The notes under the pieces were generated by a model that did no database searches, had not been told where the DNA came from, and saw nothing but the letters and a program-made list of their open reading frames with translations. 64,000 bases of DNA from Cyclobacteriaceae bacterium (GTDB lineage: Bacteria > Bacteroidota > Bacteroidia > Cytophagales > Cyclobacteriaceae), in assembly GCA_023151255.1 (NCBI GenBank), contig JAKLJG010000001.1:359599-423598 (forward strand), in the 5' to 3' direction. Positions 53,393-62,737 of this stretch are shown here, one piece after another (within the stretch, counting starts at the first letter, position 1; each line of letters starts with the position of its first letter). A program made the position numbers and the translations under genes.

Positions 53393-54130
53393 TTAGTTAT
53401 TCCAGATCGTCCACGATTTTTCGGCTTGTACATGAAGCATTTCAAGGCCATTTTTAATAGTAGCCCCGCGGATTTCAGCTTTTTGTAAAAACTGAGTACG
53501 AGCCGGGTTGTAAATCAGGTCGTACACGTAATGATCTTTCGAAATGTGCTCGTAGGCAATCGGGGGCAGGCTTTCGGTATTGGGGTGCATGCCGAGCGGG
53601 GTGGTATTAATGATAAGTTTGTTTTCTTTAATGATTTTGGGTGTCAATTCGTTATAGGTATAATCGGCCTTGCCTTCGCTGCGCGAAACAGTTTTGTGTG
53701 GGATACCTAAGCGGTTAAGCGCCTGCTGAACGGCTTTCGATGATCCGCCTGTACCTAAAATTAAGGCACTGAATTTTTTATCCTTTGGCAGCCATTTTGA
53801 AACAGTTTCATAAAATGCTGCGCTGTCGGTGTTGTAGCCGATAAGTTTGCCGTCTTTAATTTTAATTACGTTAACCGCTCCGATTTTCCTGGCCTCTGCG
53901 TCAATATCATCAAGGTATGACACTACCTGTTCTTTGTATGGGAGGGTTACATTCAGGCCGGTCAGTCCTTTAGTATCCGAAACAAGATTTTTAAAATCAC
54001 TAATGCTGGTTAGCGGATACAGTTCGTAGCGGTGGTCGCGGAGGCCTTCCCTGAAAAATTTTTCATCGAAATAGGATTTTGAAAAGGAATGACTAACGGT
54101 TGAGCCGATAAGCCCGAATACTTTTTCCAT
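53393..54130 (-). CDS. aroE: Shikimate dehydrogenase
   Basis: This is a 245-residue NADPH-dependent enzyme of the shikimate pathway, converting 3-dehydroshikimate to shikimate. The substrate site shows [13 protein letters not shown] (about 9-21) and catalytic Lys in [10 protein letters not shown] (about 61-70), then GYNTDSAAF. The nucleotide site shows [10 protein letters not shown] (about 126-135), and [10 protein letters not shown] is the late signature. It lies 2 bases downstream of the DUF368 gene, at the end of a four-gene operon. Confidence 0.94.
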   Translation of the reverse strand: MEKVFGLIGSTVSHSFSKSYFDEKFFREGLRDHRYELYPLTSISDFKNLVSDTKGLTGLNVTLPYKEQVVSYLDDIDAEARKIGAVNVIKIKDGKLIGYNTDSAAFYETVSKWLPKDKKFSALILGTGGSSKAVQQALNRLGIPHKTVSRSEGKADYTYNELTPKIIKENKLIINTTPLGMHPNTESLPPIAYEHISKDHYVYDLIYNPARTQFLQKAEIRGATIKNGLEMLHVQAEKSWTIWNN

Positions 54131-54132
54131 GT

Positions 54133-55071
54133 TCAGTTGTTGGTTTTAAATCGCGTTGCAATTTTTTCAATACTTACTACAAGTAATACACCCAGCGCCA
54201 TCATTAAAATGGCCTGGAAAAGTTGGGGGTCTTTACCGGTCAGGTTGAGGTAGTCCCAAGGTAATACACTTTTATCAAATACCGATACCCGTTCACCTGA
54301 TTCGGAGGTTTGATATTCGAGAATTTGCCGCCAGGGCCAAACTTTGTTCAGGGAACCGAGCATAAAGCCGGCCAGCAAGGCGACCGTAATGCCGTGATAC
54401 CGATCGAGTATCCACGAAAGAAACCGTGAGAAGGATAAGATGCCTACAATACACCCGATAGCAAAAACGATAATAACCGCTACATTGGCATCCAGCAAAG
54501 CATTAACCATAAATTGGTATTTGCCCAGCAACAGTAAGATAAAGGCGCCAGATATACCCGGCAAAATCATAGCACAGATGGCCAGCATTCCTGCAAAAAA
54601 AATAAACCAGAGGGCATCGGGCGACTCGGTAGGCGTTAATACTGTAATCATGTAGGCGATTATGATGCCTAGCAAAAATGAAACTATTACACCGGTATCT
54701 TTTATCTTTATTTCACGCATAACCAACGGGGCTGAAATCAGAATCAAACCAAAAAAAAACGACCAAATGAGAATCGGATGATTCTTCAGCAGGTAGTTCA
54801 TCACACCGGCCAGCAGCACCAGGCTGGTGAGGATGCCGGCCAGCAGGGTGGCCAGAAAGTTGCCGTTGATCTTTTTCCAGCAATCGCCAAATCGGAAATG
54901 CCGCAACAATTTTAGTGCACCCCCATCAATGGATTTAATTGAGTGGATAAGCTCATTATAGATGCCGGTTATCAGGGCAACCGTACCCCCGGATACACCG
55001 GGAATTACATCGGCAGCGCCCATGCTTAATCCTTTCAGATAAAGTAATATATAGTCGATCGGTCGTCTCAC
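54133..55071 (-). CDS. DUF368 membrane protein (PopT-type undecaprenyl-phosphate transporter family)
   Basis: This is a polytopic protein of 312 residues when started at GTG 55071, 10 bases after the comA stop. A TTG-started frame from 55128 would overlap comA by 47 bases and is less likely. GLSMGAADVIPGVSGGTVALITGIY near the N-terminus and ILPGISGAFILLLLGKY about 150 residues later are the DUF368 repeats with re-entrant-loop character. Family members have been shown to recycle undecaprenyl phosphate across the membrane, which supports wall and polysaccharide synthesis. Confidence 0.87.
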   Translation of the reverse strand: MRRPIDYILLYLKGLSMGAADVIPGVSGGTVALITGIYNELIHSIKSIDGGALKLLRHFRFGDCWKKINGNFLATLLAGILTSLVLLAGVMNYLLKNHPILIWSFFFGLILISAPLVMREIKIKDTGVIVSFLLGIIIAYMITVLTPTESPDALWFIFFAGMLAICAMILPGISGAFILLLLGKYQFMVNALLDANVAVIIVFAIGCIVGILSFSRFLSWILDRYHGITVALLAGFMLGSLNKVWPWRQILEYQTSESGERVSVFDKSVLPWDYLNLTGKDPQLFQAILMMALGVLLVVSIEKIATRFKTNN

Positions 55072-55081
55072 CTGGCAGCGA

Positions 55082-55885
55082 TTAGTCAACTTCAAAAGGG
55101 GGTGCGGTGTTGGTTTTCTTTTTTTCAATACCCAGGAAGTGCAGGAAGGTATCGCCCCGCAGGCCCAGGCGAATGGTTTCGAGTGGTATCACTTCGTTGG
55201 GTGCAATGTTGCCCAGGTTTACGTTGGCACCCAGCAGTTTAATGAACCAAACCTGCTGTGCTTTTTGGGGGGCTTCCCAAATGATTTTTTCAAATGGAAT
55301 CTTGGTAAGGATTTCCTGCACCAGGCCGGATCGCACTTCACCGGTTGAGCGGAACAACCCCACGTTGCCGCTTTCGCGCGCTTCCCCTATAACTTTCCAC
55401 GCACCGGCATCCAGTTCTTTCTGCATCAGCTCAATCCACATGTAGGGGGGGATGATTTTATCGGCATCTTTTGATCCGACCTCCGAAAGCACGGTTACCT
55501 GTTCGGATAGTTTGCTGATGTAGTCGCATTTCTTATCGTGGTCCAGATCGATGGAGCCATCTGAAACCTCGGCAAACGACATGTTGTACTTATCGAGTAC
55601 CTTCCGGTAATCGTCAAATTGGTCGCGGATGATGAATGCCTCGAAGAGTGTTCCGCCAAAGTAGGTCGGAATGCCGGCATCTTTATATATTTTTAATTTG
55701 TCTTTCAGGTTAGGTGTAACATACGAAGTGGCCCAACCCAGTTTAACGATATCAACATGGTCAGCACAAACATTAACAAAATCTTCGGCTTCACGCACAC
55801 TCAGTCCTTTGTCCATGGCCATGGTAAAACCGTACTGCCTGGGCTTGCGTGTCCGCTCAGGCAGGTTCTTTAACTCATAATTCAT
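55082..55885 (-). CDS. comA: ComA-type phosphosulfolactate synthase
   Basis: This is a 267-residue TIM-barrel protein. VDIVKLGWATSYVTP (about 44-58), PTYFGGTLFEAF (about 73-84), FAEVSDGSIDLD (about 104-115) and LSEVGSKDADKIIPPYMW are hallmarks of the phosphosulfolactate synthase family. These enzymes add sulfite to phosphoenolpyruvate. In methanogens and Bacillus this leads to coenzyme M or sulfolactate. In a Bacteroidota the product might feed sulfonate compounds such as sulfonolipid precursors, which is speculation. Its start overlaps the TPR gene stop. Confidence 0.88.
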   Translation of the reverse strand: MNYELKNLPERTRKPRQYGFTMAMDKGLSVREAEDFVNVCADHVDIVKLGWATSYVTPNLKDKLKIYKDAGIPTYFGGTLFEAFIIRDQFDDYRKVLDKYNMSFAEVSDGSIDLDHDKKCDYISKLSEQVTVLSEVGSKDADKIIPPYMWIELMQKELDAGAWKVIGEARESGNVGLFRSTGEVRSGLVQEILTKIPFEKIIWEAPQKAQQVWFIKLLGANVNLGNIAPNEVIPLETIRLGLRGDTFLHFLGIEKKKTNTAPPFEVD

Positions 55886-57294
55886 TACTTGTTCTCTTTT
55901 CTAAATTGTTCAATGATTTTGAACAGCGCCTTCTGTGTTTCGATCTGAGGGAAGAACTCATACAAGGTGGCGTGTCCTTCAAAGTTCAAAATTAATGCAT
56001 TTTCAAGATAATTAAAGGCTTCCTTAAACTTACCTGCTTCAATTAAGTAAACAGTCATCCGGTAATACAATTCGGCATCATCGGGCAATTCATCAAAACC
56101 TTCCAATAGTACGTTAACTGCTTTCTGATAATCGCCCTGCTCGTAGTAAATAAACGACCAGTTTAACCAGATTTCCCTGTCTTTCGGATCCAGTCGTGAA
56201 GCTTCTTCATAAGCATCAATGCTCGAAACAATGTTGCCTACCTTAAATTCAGCGTGCGCAATGGCGCGCCAGTATTCGGGATTTTCGGCATGAAGTTTCA
56301 ATGCTTTATTATAGAAATGGAGTGCCTGGTACCACTTCTCCTGTTTTTCAAGGCATACGCCAGCGCCAAACCAGGCTTCATCGTACATCGGATCAAGCTT
56401 GGCGGCTTTCTGATAGTATTTTAACCCAAGCTCAAATTGTTCCAGGCTTTCGTAAGCGGCACCGATAGAGCAGTACACTTCGGCACTGGGCCCTTCCAGT
56501 TCTATGGTTTTTTTGAATGAATCGAGTGCCTTGGTGTACTGACCCACATTCATGCAGGTGTTGCCCATGTTGAAGTAAGCCGAGGCGAATGTGTCGTCAA
56601 TGGTTAATGCGTAATCATACGCGGTAAGCGCTTCTTCAAACTGGCCCAATTTATTGAACACAATCCCCAGGTTGTACCAGGCTGCGGCCGAGTAGGGATC
56701 CTCGTCAATAAACTTTTTGTAATACGATACGCTGCTCTCCAACTGGCCGGTTATATCGAGGCAATAGGCCAGCTCGTACAAGGCCCCTTCGTGGTTCAGG
56801 TTATATTCAACGGCTTGTTTGTAAGCCTGAATAGCCTGCTCATAGTTTTCCATGGTTTGGTAGGCCAGCCCGATGTTGTAGTAGATCTCGTCCTTATCTT
56901 CTGAAAAATCAAGCGCACGTTCATAGCATTCAATGGCTTCGCTGTGTTTATTCTGCGCAGCGAACAGAGAGCCTTTTGACAGCAGAATTTCCGGATCGTT
57001 TGGCTGCAGGTTTTCAGCTTGTTCCAGCAAGTCAAGTGCGTCCGAAAATTCTTCGAGGTGGGTGAGCACCTGAGCTTTTAAAATGAGCAGCCCGGTGGAA
57101 TAAGGAAATTGGGCGATGGCCAGGTTAACGGCCTGCAGGGCTTTGTTGTACTTGGAGCGGAGCAAATAGAATTCAATTATTTCTTCGAATGCCTCCAGGT
57201 CAAAATAATCCGATTTCTTTTTGCGAAGATGGTCTTCAAAGCGCTTTATCAAATCGTTCCCTTCATCCTCACGCCTGCGAAATTCTTTGGCCAT
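55885..57294 (-). CDS. Tetratricopeptide-repeat protein
   Basis: This is a 469-residue cytosolic protein without a signal peptide. From about residue 30 to 450 it is a continuous array of about twelve 34-residue TPR units, with examples in HSEAIECYERALDF, YEQAIQAYKQAVEYN and FEEALTAYDYALTID. It is a scaffold for protein contacts; the partner is unknown. It heads the operon TPR-comA-DUF368-aroE, with a -7 element 36 bases before its start. Confidence 0.9.
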   Translation of the reverse strand: MAKEFRRREDEGNDLIKRFEDHLRKKKSDYFDLEAFEEIIEFYLLRSKYNKALQAVNLAIAQFPYSTGLLILKAQVLTHLEEFSDALDLLEQAENLQPNDPEILLSKGSLFAAQNKHSEAIECYERALDFSEDKDEIYYNIGLAYQTMENYEQAIQAYKQAVEYNLNHEGALYELAYCLDITGQLESSVSYYKKFIDEDPYSAAAWYNLGIVFNKLGQFEEALTAYDYALTIDDTFASAYFNMGNTCMNVGQYTKALDSFKKTIELEGPSAEVYCSIGAAYESLEQFELGLKYYQKAAKLDPMYDEAWFGAGVCLEKQEKWYQALHFYNKALKLHAENPEYWRAIAHAEFKVGNIVSSIDAYEEASRLDPKDREIWLNWSFIYYEQGDYQKAVNVLLEGFDELPDDAELYYRMTVYLIEAGKFKEAFNYLENALILNFEGHATLYEFFPQIETQKALFKIIEQFRKENK

Positions 57295-57329
57295 GTGCTT
57301 ATGGGTTTGCCCAAGTTAAAAAATCTGAT

Positions 57330-57338
57330 GCAAAGTTA
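57330..57338 (-). promoter_or_regulatory. -7 promoter element for the TPR-comA-DUF368-aroE operon
   Basis: On the minus strand TAACTTTGC matches TAnnTTTG exactly and lies 36 bases before the TPR start codon. The upstream -33 region is AT-rich without a clear TTTG. Confidence 0.5.
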
Positions 57339-57348
57339 TTCTAAAAAT

Positions 57349-58332
57349 TTATTTTTTATTGGCTTGTGTGGCGTACCAGTCACAGCACCAGTCAATACTT
57401 TGTTCAATCGGTTGAAAAGCCATGTTCAGGGCAGCAATAACTTTTTGGTTAGAATAGAAAAAGCTGGTTCCGGCCAAGCGGGCTGTTTCAGGTGTTATCA
57501 GCGGGTTGGCACCCGTAAGGGCCGACCGTACCCGCTCTGCACGGGCAAGCCAGGTAAGCATGGTTTTTGACAGTTTAATGCGAGGTGGGGTTCGGTTAAA
57601 GTGTTTAGCCACTGTGGCGAAGAAATCATGGTACGGTATCGATCCGGCATTAAGGATAAAGCGTTCTCCTTCAATATCCGATTGAAATAATCTGATGATG
57701 GCCTCACTCAGATCGCGCACATCAACATAATTTAACGATCCATCGATATAAAAAGGGCGTTGGTTCCATACGTATTTAAAAAGCTGTGAACTACTGCGGT
57801 TCCAATCGCTTCGCGAAAGGATAACCGAGGGATTGACAATGATGGTGCGTAGGCCTTCTTCCTGCCCGCGGAATACTTCCAGTTCGGCCCGGTATTTTGA
57901 TTCGGCATAGGCGCTGTTTAGTGTGCTGTCAGACCATTTGTTATTTTCGGTAATTACCCTCTGGCCTTTTACCCGGCCCAGAGCAGCCACCGAACTAACG
58001 TGCAAAAGCCGGGTAATGCCCAGCAGCAAACAGGCATCGACTATATTTTTTGTGCCCTCGATGTTCGCTGCGAAGAGTTTCTTCTTGTCGCGTGGATTAA
58101 AGGATACCAGCGCGGCTGTATGAATTACCCCGGTTACATGCTGCAGTGCATCGTGTAAAGCCGGTGTATCTAATACATCCGCATCGCGCCAGGTAATCTG
58201 GTTGTTTATATCATTAAGTAACGATGTATCGCTGCCTGAACGTTTTAGTGCAATGAAAGGAATTTTTTCGGCAAGAAGTTTTCTTACAATATAACTACCC
58301 AATAAACCGTTAGCCCCGGTTACGGCAATCAT
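57349..58332 (-). CDS. NAD(P)-dependent sugar epimerase/dehydratase family protein (extended SDR)
   Basis: This is a 327-residue Rossmann-fold protein. AVTGANGLLGSYIVRKLL (about 3-20) is the nucleotide-binding loop. The active-site Tyr and Lys are in AYAESKYRAE (about 141-150), and a Ser precedes them in LHVSSVAALG. It resembles the dihydroflavonol-4-reductase / NAD-epimerase branch; the substrate cannot be told. It lies 10 bases after the CpsB-type phosphatase and is probably the last gene of the exopolysaccharide operon. Confidence 0.87.
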   Translation of the reverse strand: MIAVTGANGLLGSYIVRKLLAEKIPFIALKRSGSDTSLLNDINNQITWRDADVLDTPALHDALQHVTGVIHTAALVSFNPRDKKKLFAANIEGTKNIVDACLLLGITRLLHVSSVAALGRVKGQRVITENNKWSDSTLNSAYAESKYRAELEVFRGQEEGLRTIIVNPSVILSRSDWNRSSSQLFKYVWNQRPFYIDGSLNYVDVRDLSEAIIRLFQSDIEGERFILNAGSIPYHDFFATVAKHFNRTPPRIKLSKTMLTWLARAERVRSALTGANPLITPETARLAGTSFFYSNQKVIAALNMAFQPIEQSIDWCCDWYATQANKK

Positions 58333-58342
58333 GTGGTGCGGG

Positions 58343-59074
58343 TTAAATCAGTGAATGGTTGAGCAGGGGCAAAGATAAAATTTTTTGATAGAGTGCTGTT
58401 TCCTGGGCCTGTTTAATCAGGTGGAGCTGATTGGCATTGTGGCAGTCGGTGCCGGCAAAATGTACCCACTTGTTTTCAATAAGTTTTCGTGCTGCCAACT
58501 GTGCAGGTTTGGAATAATATCCGGTGAGGGAGTTGATATTGAGTTGAAATAATACCCCGCGGTTGATAAGGTCTTCAATCTTTTCTGGCTGTTGCTGTAG
58601 AAAAACGTACCGTTCCGGGTGTGCCAAAACCGGTTTGTACCCTCGCGTGGTGAGTTTAAATATGAACTCGTTCAGGTTTAAGGGCTCAACCATAAAGTTG
58701 ACTTCGAACAAAAGATACCGGTTACCAAAAGTTAGTAGCGGTTCGTTGTTCTCCAGTTGGTACACCAAATTTTCATCCAGGTAATACTCGGCTGCTGCTT
58801 CAATCTCAACCGGTATAGATTTTTCAGCCAGGTAAATTTTTAGTTCGGCTAATTTAGACAGTATTACTTCCGGAGTATTTCGGTAACTATCGCTGATGAT
58901 GTGAGGCGTGGTAATTAGTTTTCTGTACCCCATACTCTGAAAGGCGCGGATGATGAGTTCAGCCTCGTCAAAGGATTGTACACCATCGTCAAGCCCGGGT
59001 AACAGGTGGGAGTGGATGTCTGCCGCCAGCGGTGTTAATGATGCTTTTTTCGTGCCAGAGAGCCAGCTAAACAC
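58343..59074 (-). CDS. CpsB/YwqE-type PHP protein-tyrosine phosphatase
   Basis: This is a 243-residue metal-dependent phosphatase of the PHP fold. The metal-binding histidines and aspartates are in ADIHSHLLPGLDDG (about 18-31), LITTPHI, LAHPERY and AGTDCHN (about 212-218). CpsB-type enzymes dephosphorylate the tyrosine tail of their Wzc/CpsD kinase to control polysaccharide export. The kinase gene lies directly upstream, overlapping this start by 8 bases. Confidence 0.92.
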   Translation of the reverse strand: MFSWLSGTKKASLTPLAADIHSHLLPGLDDGVQSFDEAELIIRAFQSMGYRKLITTPHIISDSYRNTPEVILSKLAELKIYLAEKSIPVEIEAAAEYYLDENLVYQLENNEPLLTFGNRYLLFEVNFMVEPLNLNEFIFKLTTRGYKPVLAHPERYVFLQQQPEKIEDLINRGVLFQLNINSLTGYYSKPAQLAARKLIENKWVHFAGTDCHNANQLHLIKQAQETALYQKILSLPLLNHSLI

Positions 59075-61394
59075 TGCGCTTAAAGATTGATTTCATTCCG
59101 GATGCTTTCCGATCTTCATAATAGCCATAGCCATAGGCTGTTTCATTGGTGGCCGGCAACGCATTGACTACGGCTGTTATGTTGGTAAATTTATTGATTC
59201 GAACAATGCGTTGAAGGTTTTGAATAAACTCCTTGCGGGAATAGTTAGCCCGGAATACATACACCGAAACATCGGCATGCTTCATGGCCATAATCCCATC
59301 TGTTACCAGGCCTACCGGGGGTGTGTCCAGTATAATGAAATCATATTTTTCTTTTAGCTCATACAGCATGGTGCTGAACTCGCCATTGAGCAATAACTCA
59401 GCGGGATTTGGCGGGTGTGGCCCGGCCGGTATAAAATCGAAATTTTCAACAGGTGTATTAATCACGCAATCCTGCCAGGTGTTTTTGCGTATCAGAATGG
59501 TGCTTACCCCTTTATTCGGATCAGAGCCGTTGGTCACCTGCGTTAACTTGGTTTTCCGCATGTCCAAATCAAGCAACACAACTTTTTTTCTGGAAAGCGC
59601 AACAACACCACCCAGGTTCATGGCCAGAAAAGATTTGCCTTCGCCAGAAACGGTAGAGGAAATGGCAATTATTTTTTTTGATACAGCCGGACTGAAGAAA
59701 TCCAGGTTAGTACGCAGCGTGCGTATGGCTTCACTAACCATGGATTTAGGATGATTGATGATGAACACACCGGGTTCGGGCTGACCACGAAAGGCTGGCA
59801 CTACACCCAGCAAAGGAACACCAGTTGTGCGTTCGACTTCATATATGTTGGTGATTTTATCATTAGCAAGGTACAGGATGCCCACGAAAGCAAAAGAAAG
59901 CACAATACCCGCCACAAAACCGATGGCATGAATAAGCAGACGCTGCGGGGCGATGGGTTTTTGTGGGAGATCGGCTGTTGAGAGGATCTTAAAATCCGGG
60001 GTGCTTCCTGCACGGGCAATTTCAAATTCGGTTTTCCGCTGCATCAGGGTTAAGTACAATTCTTCGTACAGTTTGTAAAATCGTTCTTTTTTATTGAACT
60101 GCGTATTTTTATCGGGCATGCTGGCAAATTCGTTTTCGAGTACACTTTTGGATTTGGTCAGGTCCTGAAGACGTTTCAATAAATCGGATTTGATCTCAGT
60201 GAGTTGTGAATAAATTTTTTTTCTGATGCTCTCTAGTTCAGTTTCCTTTTGCCTGTAAGCAAATGTATTTTCGCTTTGAGAGAGTTTCATTGTATCCATA
60301 TCCAGGTAAAGTTCCTGCAGTTTTTCAATACCTTTATATACCGATTCGGGAAAAAGGGCGCGCTGCCAGGCGTTGAGGTAAAACAGATTACCGGCCAGGC
60401 CATCGGTGAGGCGGTTAACTTCACTGATCCTTCGATTTATTTCAAATCGTTGCGAATCAATTTTGTTAATCAATGTAATGGTGCGCCTCAGGTCATCGTT
60501 CAGGTTGCTGGTTTTATTCTTTAGCGTAAAGTTTTCAAAATAATCCTCGTACTGTTCCATTTGCTGTTCAATCTGGCTCAACTCATTGTTTAGCCAATTT
60601 ATCTTTTGGAGGTTCGCCAGATTTTTTTGTGCATTGCTGTAACGCAGGTAAAGCGAATCAATTCCGTTCACCAGGTCCTGTGCTTTAAACGGGTTGCTGT
60701 CTCTAAACGATACCCGGATGGTGTTGGCATTGATGTTGAGTGGCTCAACGGTTAGGTTAGTAATCATGTAGTCCAACAAGGCCCGTTGGCTGTTAATAAC
60801 AAAAGAATACTGATTGTCGGGTTCAAAAAGGGGTTTTTCTTTTTTTTGGATGATAAGTGAAAAATCAGCAGAGGTGAGTGGTTTGCCGAATTCACCCTCG
60901 TAGGTGGTTGCATAAGCAGGTACCCGCAACCGATAGGCATTTCCTGTAGTCGGTTCGATGAGAAAAAGTATATCGAAGTAGGCTGGATTGGTGAGGTGGT
61001 GTTCTACCACAAATGGCGAGCTGGTGTGCAATTCGGTATTCAGAATTTTTCCAATGCTGTAATAACTTACTTGCAGGTTAAGAGAATCAATCACCCGGCT
61101 TAAAAACAATTTCGATTTAATGGTCTCGATTTCGGAGGAGATAAGATTTACATTTTGTCTTTCCGGAACTATTTCCCGAATGCCCAGTTCAGTGGCGTCT
61201 TGCTTTATATCCAGTTTTATTTCTGAGACCGACTCGTATAAATCTTTGGTGTAACGCAGGTAGAAGTAAGCTGTAAAATTGGTTGTCAAAAAAATCAGCA
61301 CAACCCAAATAAGATTGCTTCTGACAATGATTTTAAGTTTATTAAAATCTATGTTTTCGACAGATGATTGAGCTATGGTCTTATCCGGATTCAA
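59067..61394 (-). CDS. wzc: Wzc-type polysaccharide co-polymerase with tyrosine kinase domain
   Basis: This is a 775-residue inner-membrane protein. Membrane helices near residues 31-51 and 500-524 flank a long periplasmic domain rich in coiled coil. The cytosolic BY-kinase domain shows Walker A SSTVSGEGKSF (about 580-590), Walker A' VVLLDLDMRK and Walker B FIILDTPPVGL. The C-terminus carries a tyrosine cluster, YGYGYYED, for autophosphorylation. It controls chain length and export with the Wza-type partner encoded upstream. Confidence 0.94.
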   Translation of the reverse strand: MNPDKTIAQSSVENIDFNKLKIIVRSNLIWVVLIFLTTNFTAYFYLRYTKDLYESVSEIKLDIKQDATELGIREIVPERQNVNLISSEIETIKSKLFLSRVIDSLNLQVSYYSIGKILNTELHTSSPFVVEHHLTNPAYFDILFLIEPTTGNAYRLRVPAYATTYEGEFGKPLTSADFSLIIQKKEKPLFEPDNQYSFVINSQRALLDYMITNLTVEPLNINANTIRVSFRDSNPFKAQDLVNGIDSLYLRYSNAQKNLANLQKINWLNNELSQIEQQMEQYEDYFENFTLKNKTSNLNDDLRRTITLINKIDSQRFEINRRISEVNRLTDGLAGNLFYLNAWQRALFPESVYKGIEKLQELYLDMDTMKLSQSENTFAYRQKETELESIRKKIYSQLTEIKSDLLKRLQDLTKSKSVLENEFASMPDKNTQFNKKERFYKLYEELYLTLMQRKTEFEIARAGSTPDFKILSTADLPQKPIAPQRLLIHAIGFVAGIVLSFAFVGILYLANDKITNIYEVERTTGVPLLGVVPAFRGQPEPGVFIINHPKSMVSEAIRTLRTNLDFFSPAVSKKIIAISSTVSGEGKSFLAMNLGGVVALSRKKVVLLDLDMRKTKLTQVTNGSDPNKGVSTILIRKNTWQDCVINTPVENFDFIPAGPHPPNPAELLLNGEFSTMLYELKEKYDFIILDTPPVGLVTDGIMAMKHADVSVYVFRANYSRKEFIQNLQRIVRINKFTNITAVVNALPATNETAYGYGYYEDRKASGMKSIFKRSV

Positions 61395-61401
61395 GGTAGT
61401 G

Positions 61402-62163
61402 TTACCTAAGGGTTGATATAACGAGGATTAGTGTGGATAAACTCGTGATGAGGGAGACAACGCCTACATAGTCGCGAATAGCTTCACTCACCGGTCTTCG
61501 TATTGGTTCTATATACACAATGTCTCCCGGTTGTAATACCATGTTTGTCTGGGTATACCCTTCCAGGGTGCTCAGGTCGGCAAAGAAAACCTCATTTCCG
61601 CGTAAAACCCTGATATTTTGCGCTTTGGAGTCCCGATCCAGCCCACCGGCAAGGCCAATTGCCTCAACTAACGTGGTGTTTTCATTTTCGAGTGGTATTA
61701 CCTTGCTTACCGGTAATCCCAGCACCACAACGCGCTTGTTGGTAAAGGTAAGATTAACAAAGGGGTTGGTATAAAACGCTGTGTAGGCTTTCTCAAGTAA
61801 TTCTTCAGCTTGCCGGAGGGTGAGGCCGGCTACCTGTAATTCGCCTACCATTGGAAATTTTGCTACTCCATGAACATCAACCAGGTAACTGGGATCTGGC
61901 CTTAGTTGTGAGGATTGTGTGGGTATTTCGCGTAGCAGGTTATAGTTCGGATCGATGATCAGTTCGCCTTTATTAGTATAAACGCGTAGTTTCAATAAAT
62001 CATTTGATTGAATAATGTAGTTGCGCTCTGCTTGTTTGGCCTGTTTTTGAAGTTGTGAGGTATCAGCGTACTTAAACATGATGTTTTGTTTATACGATGC
62101 GCATGAAAACTGGAGCAAACCCAGAATAATCGGCAACAGCAAAACTTTGTGATTCTCTTTCAC
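61402..62163 (-). CDS. wza: Wza-type polysaccharide export lipoprotein
   Basis: This is a 253-residue outer-membrane export protein. The lipoprotein signal ends in LLQFSC (Cys21). The Poly_export domain (about 45-135) includes NDLLKLRVYTNKGE and VDVHGVAKFPMVGELQVAGLTLRQAE, followed by SLBB-like repeats near 145-220. A hydrophobic segment at the C-terminus (VGVVSLITSLSTLILVISTL) probably spans the membrane. It sits 7 bases upstream of wzc in the same operon. Confidence 0.92.
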   Translation of the reverse strand: MKENHKVLLLPIILGLLQFSCASYKQNIMFKYADTSQLQKQAKQAERNYIIQSNDLLKLRVYTNKGELIIDPNYNLLREIPTQSSQLRPDPSYLVDVHGVAKFPMVGELQVAGLTLRQAEELLEKAYTAFYTNPFVNLTFTNKRVVVLGLPVSKVIPLENENTTLVEAIGLAGGLDRDSKAQNIRVLRGNEVFFADLSTLEGYTQTNMVLQPGDIVYIEPIRRPVSEAIRDYVGVVSLITSLSTLILVISTLR

Positions 62164-62176
62164 AGAAACAGTACGG

Positions 62177-62731
62177 TTAATCGCGTGAAATTACAGATTT
62201 TCTCAACAACTCTTCCAGTGTTGGCAGGTTGCTGTCTTTCACCGACAGGATGGGATCCGTAAATGGCCAGGGGATGGCAAGTTGAGGGTCGTTCCAGATA
62301 ATACCGGTTTCAGCGGCCGGTTGGTACATCGAAGTGCTCTTATAAATAAAGAGCGAATCTTCGAGCGCAGCAAAGCCATGGGCAAAGCCTTCGGGCACCA
62401 ATATCATGTTGTGTTTGCTGGAATCCAGTATGCAGGTATGCCATTTACCGAATGTGGAGGACCCTTTTCGTAGGTCCACAACTACATCCAATACTTTTCC
62501 CTGCAACACACTTACCAGTTTTACCTGCTGATAGGGAGGTAATTGCATATGCAGCCCCCGGACAACGTTTTTTTTAGAGAATGAAAGATTCTCTTGTGTA
62601 AAGGAGTTTGTAATACCGGCTTTGGCAAATTCATTTTTCTTATAAAACTCAAAAAACCAGCCACGGTTGTCATTATAAACAACCGGGATGATTTCGATTA
62701 AACCACCTATTCCCGTTTCAACAATTTGCAT
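62177..62731 (-). CDS. rfbC: dTDP-4-dehydrorhamnose 3,5-epimerase
   Basis: This is a 184-residue cupin epimerase of the dTDP-L-rhamnose pathway. RGLHMQLPPYQQ (about 59-70) holds the catalytic His, DVVVDLRKGSSTFG (about 83-96) follows, and VPEGFAHGFAALED is the conserved barrel edge. The Tyr of the catalytic pair is in SMYQPAAETGI. No rfbA, rfbB or rfbD is in the window, so the other rhamnose genes must lie elsewhere. Confidence 0.93.
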   Translation of the reverse strand: MQIVETGIGGLIEIIPVVYNDNRGWFFEFYKKNEFAKAGITNSFTQENLSFSKKNVVRGLHMQLPPYQQVKLVSVLQGKVLDVVVDLRKGSSTFGKWHTCILDSSKHNMILVPEGFAHGFAALEDSLFIYKSTSMYQPAAETGIIWNDPQLAIPWPFTDPILSVKDSNLPTLEELLRKSVISRD

Positions 62732-62737
62732 GCTGGC

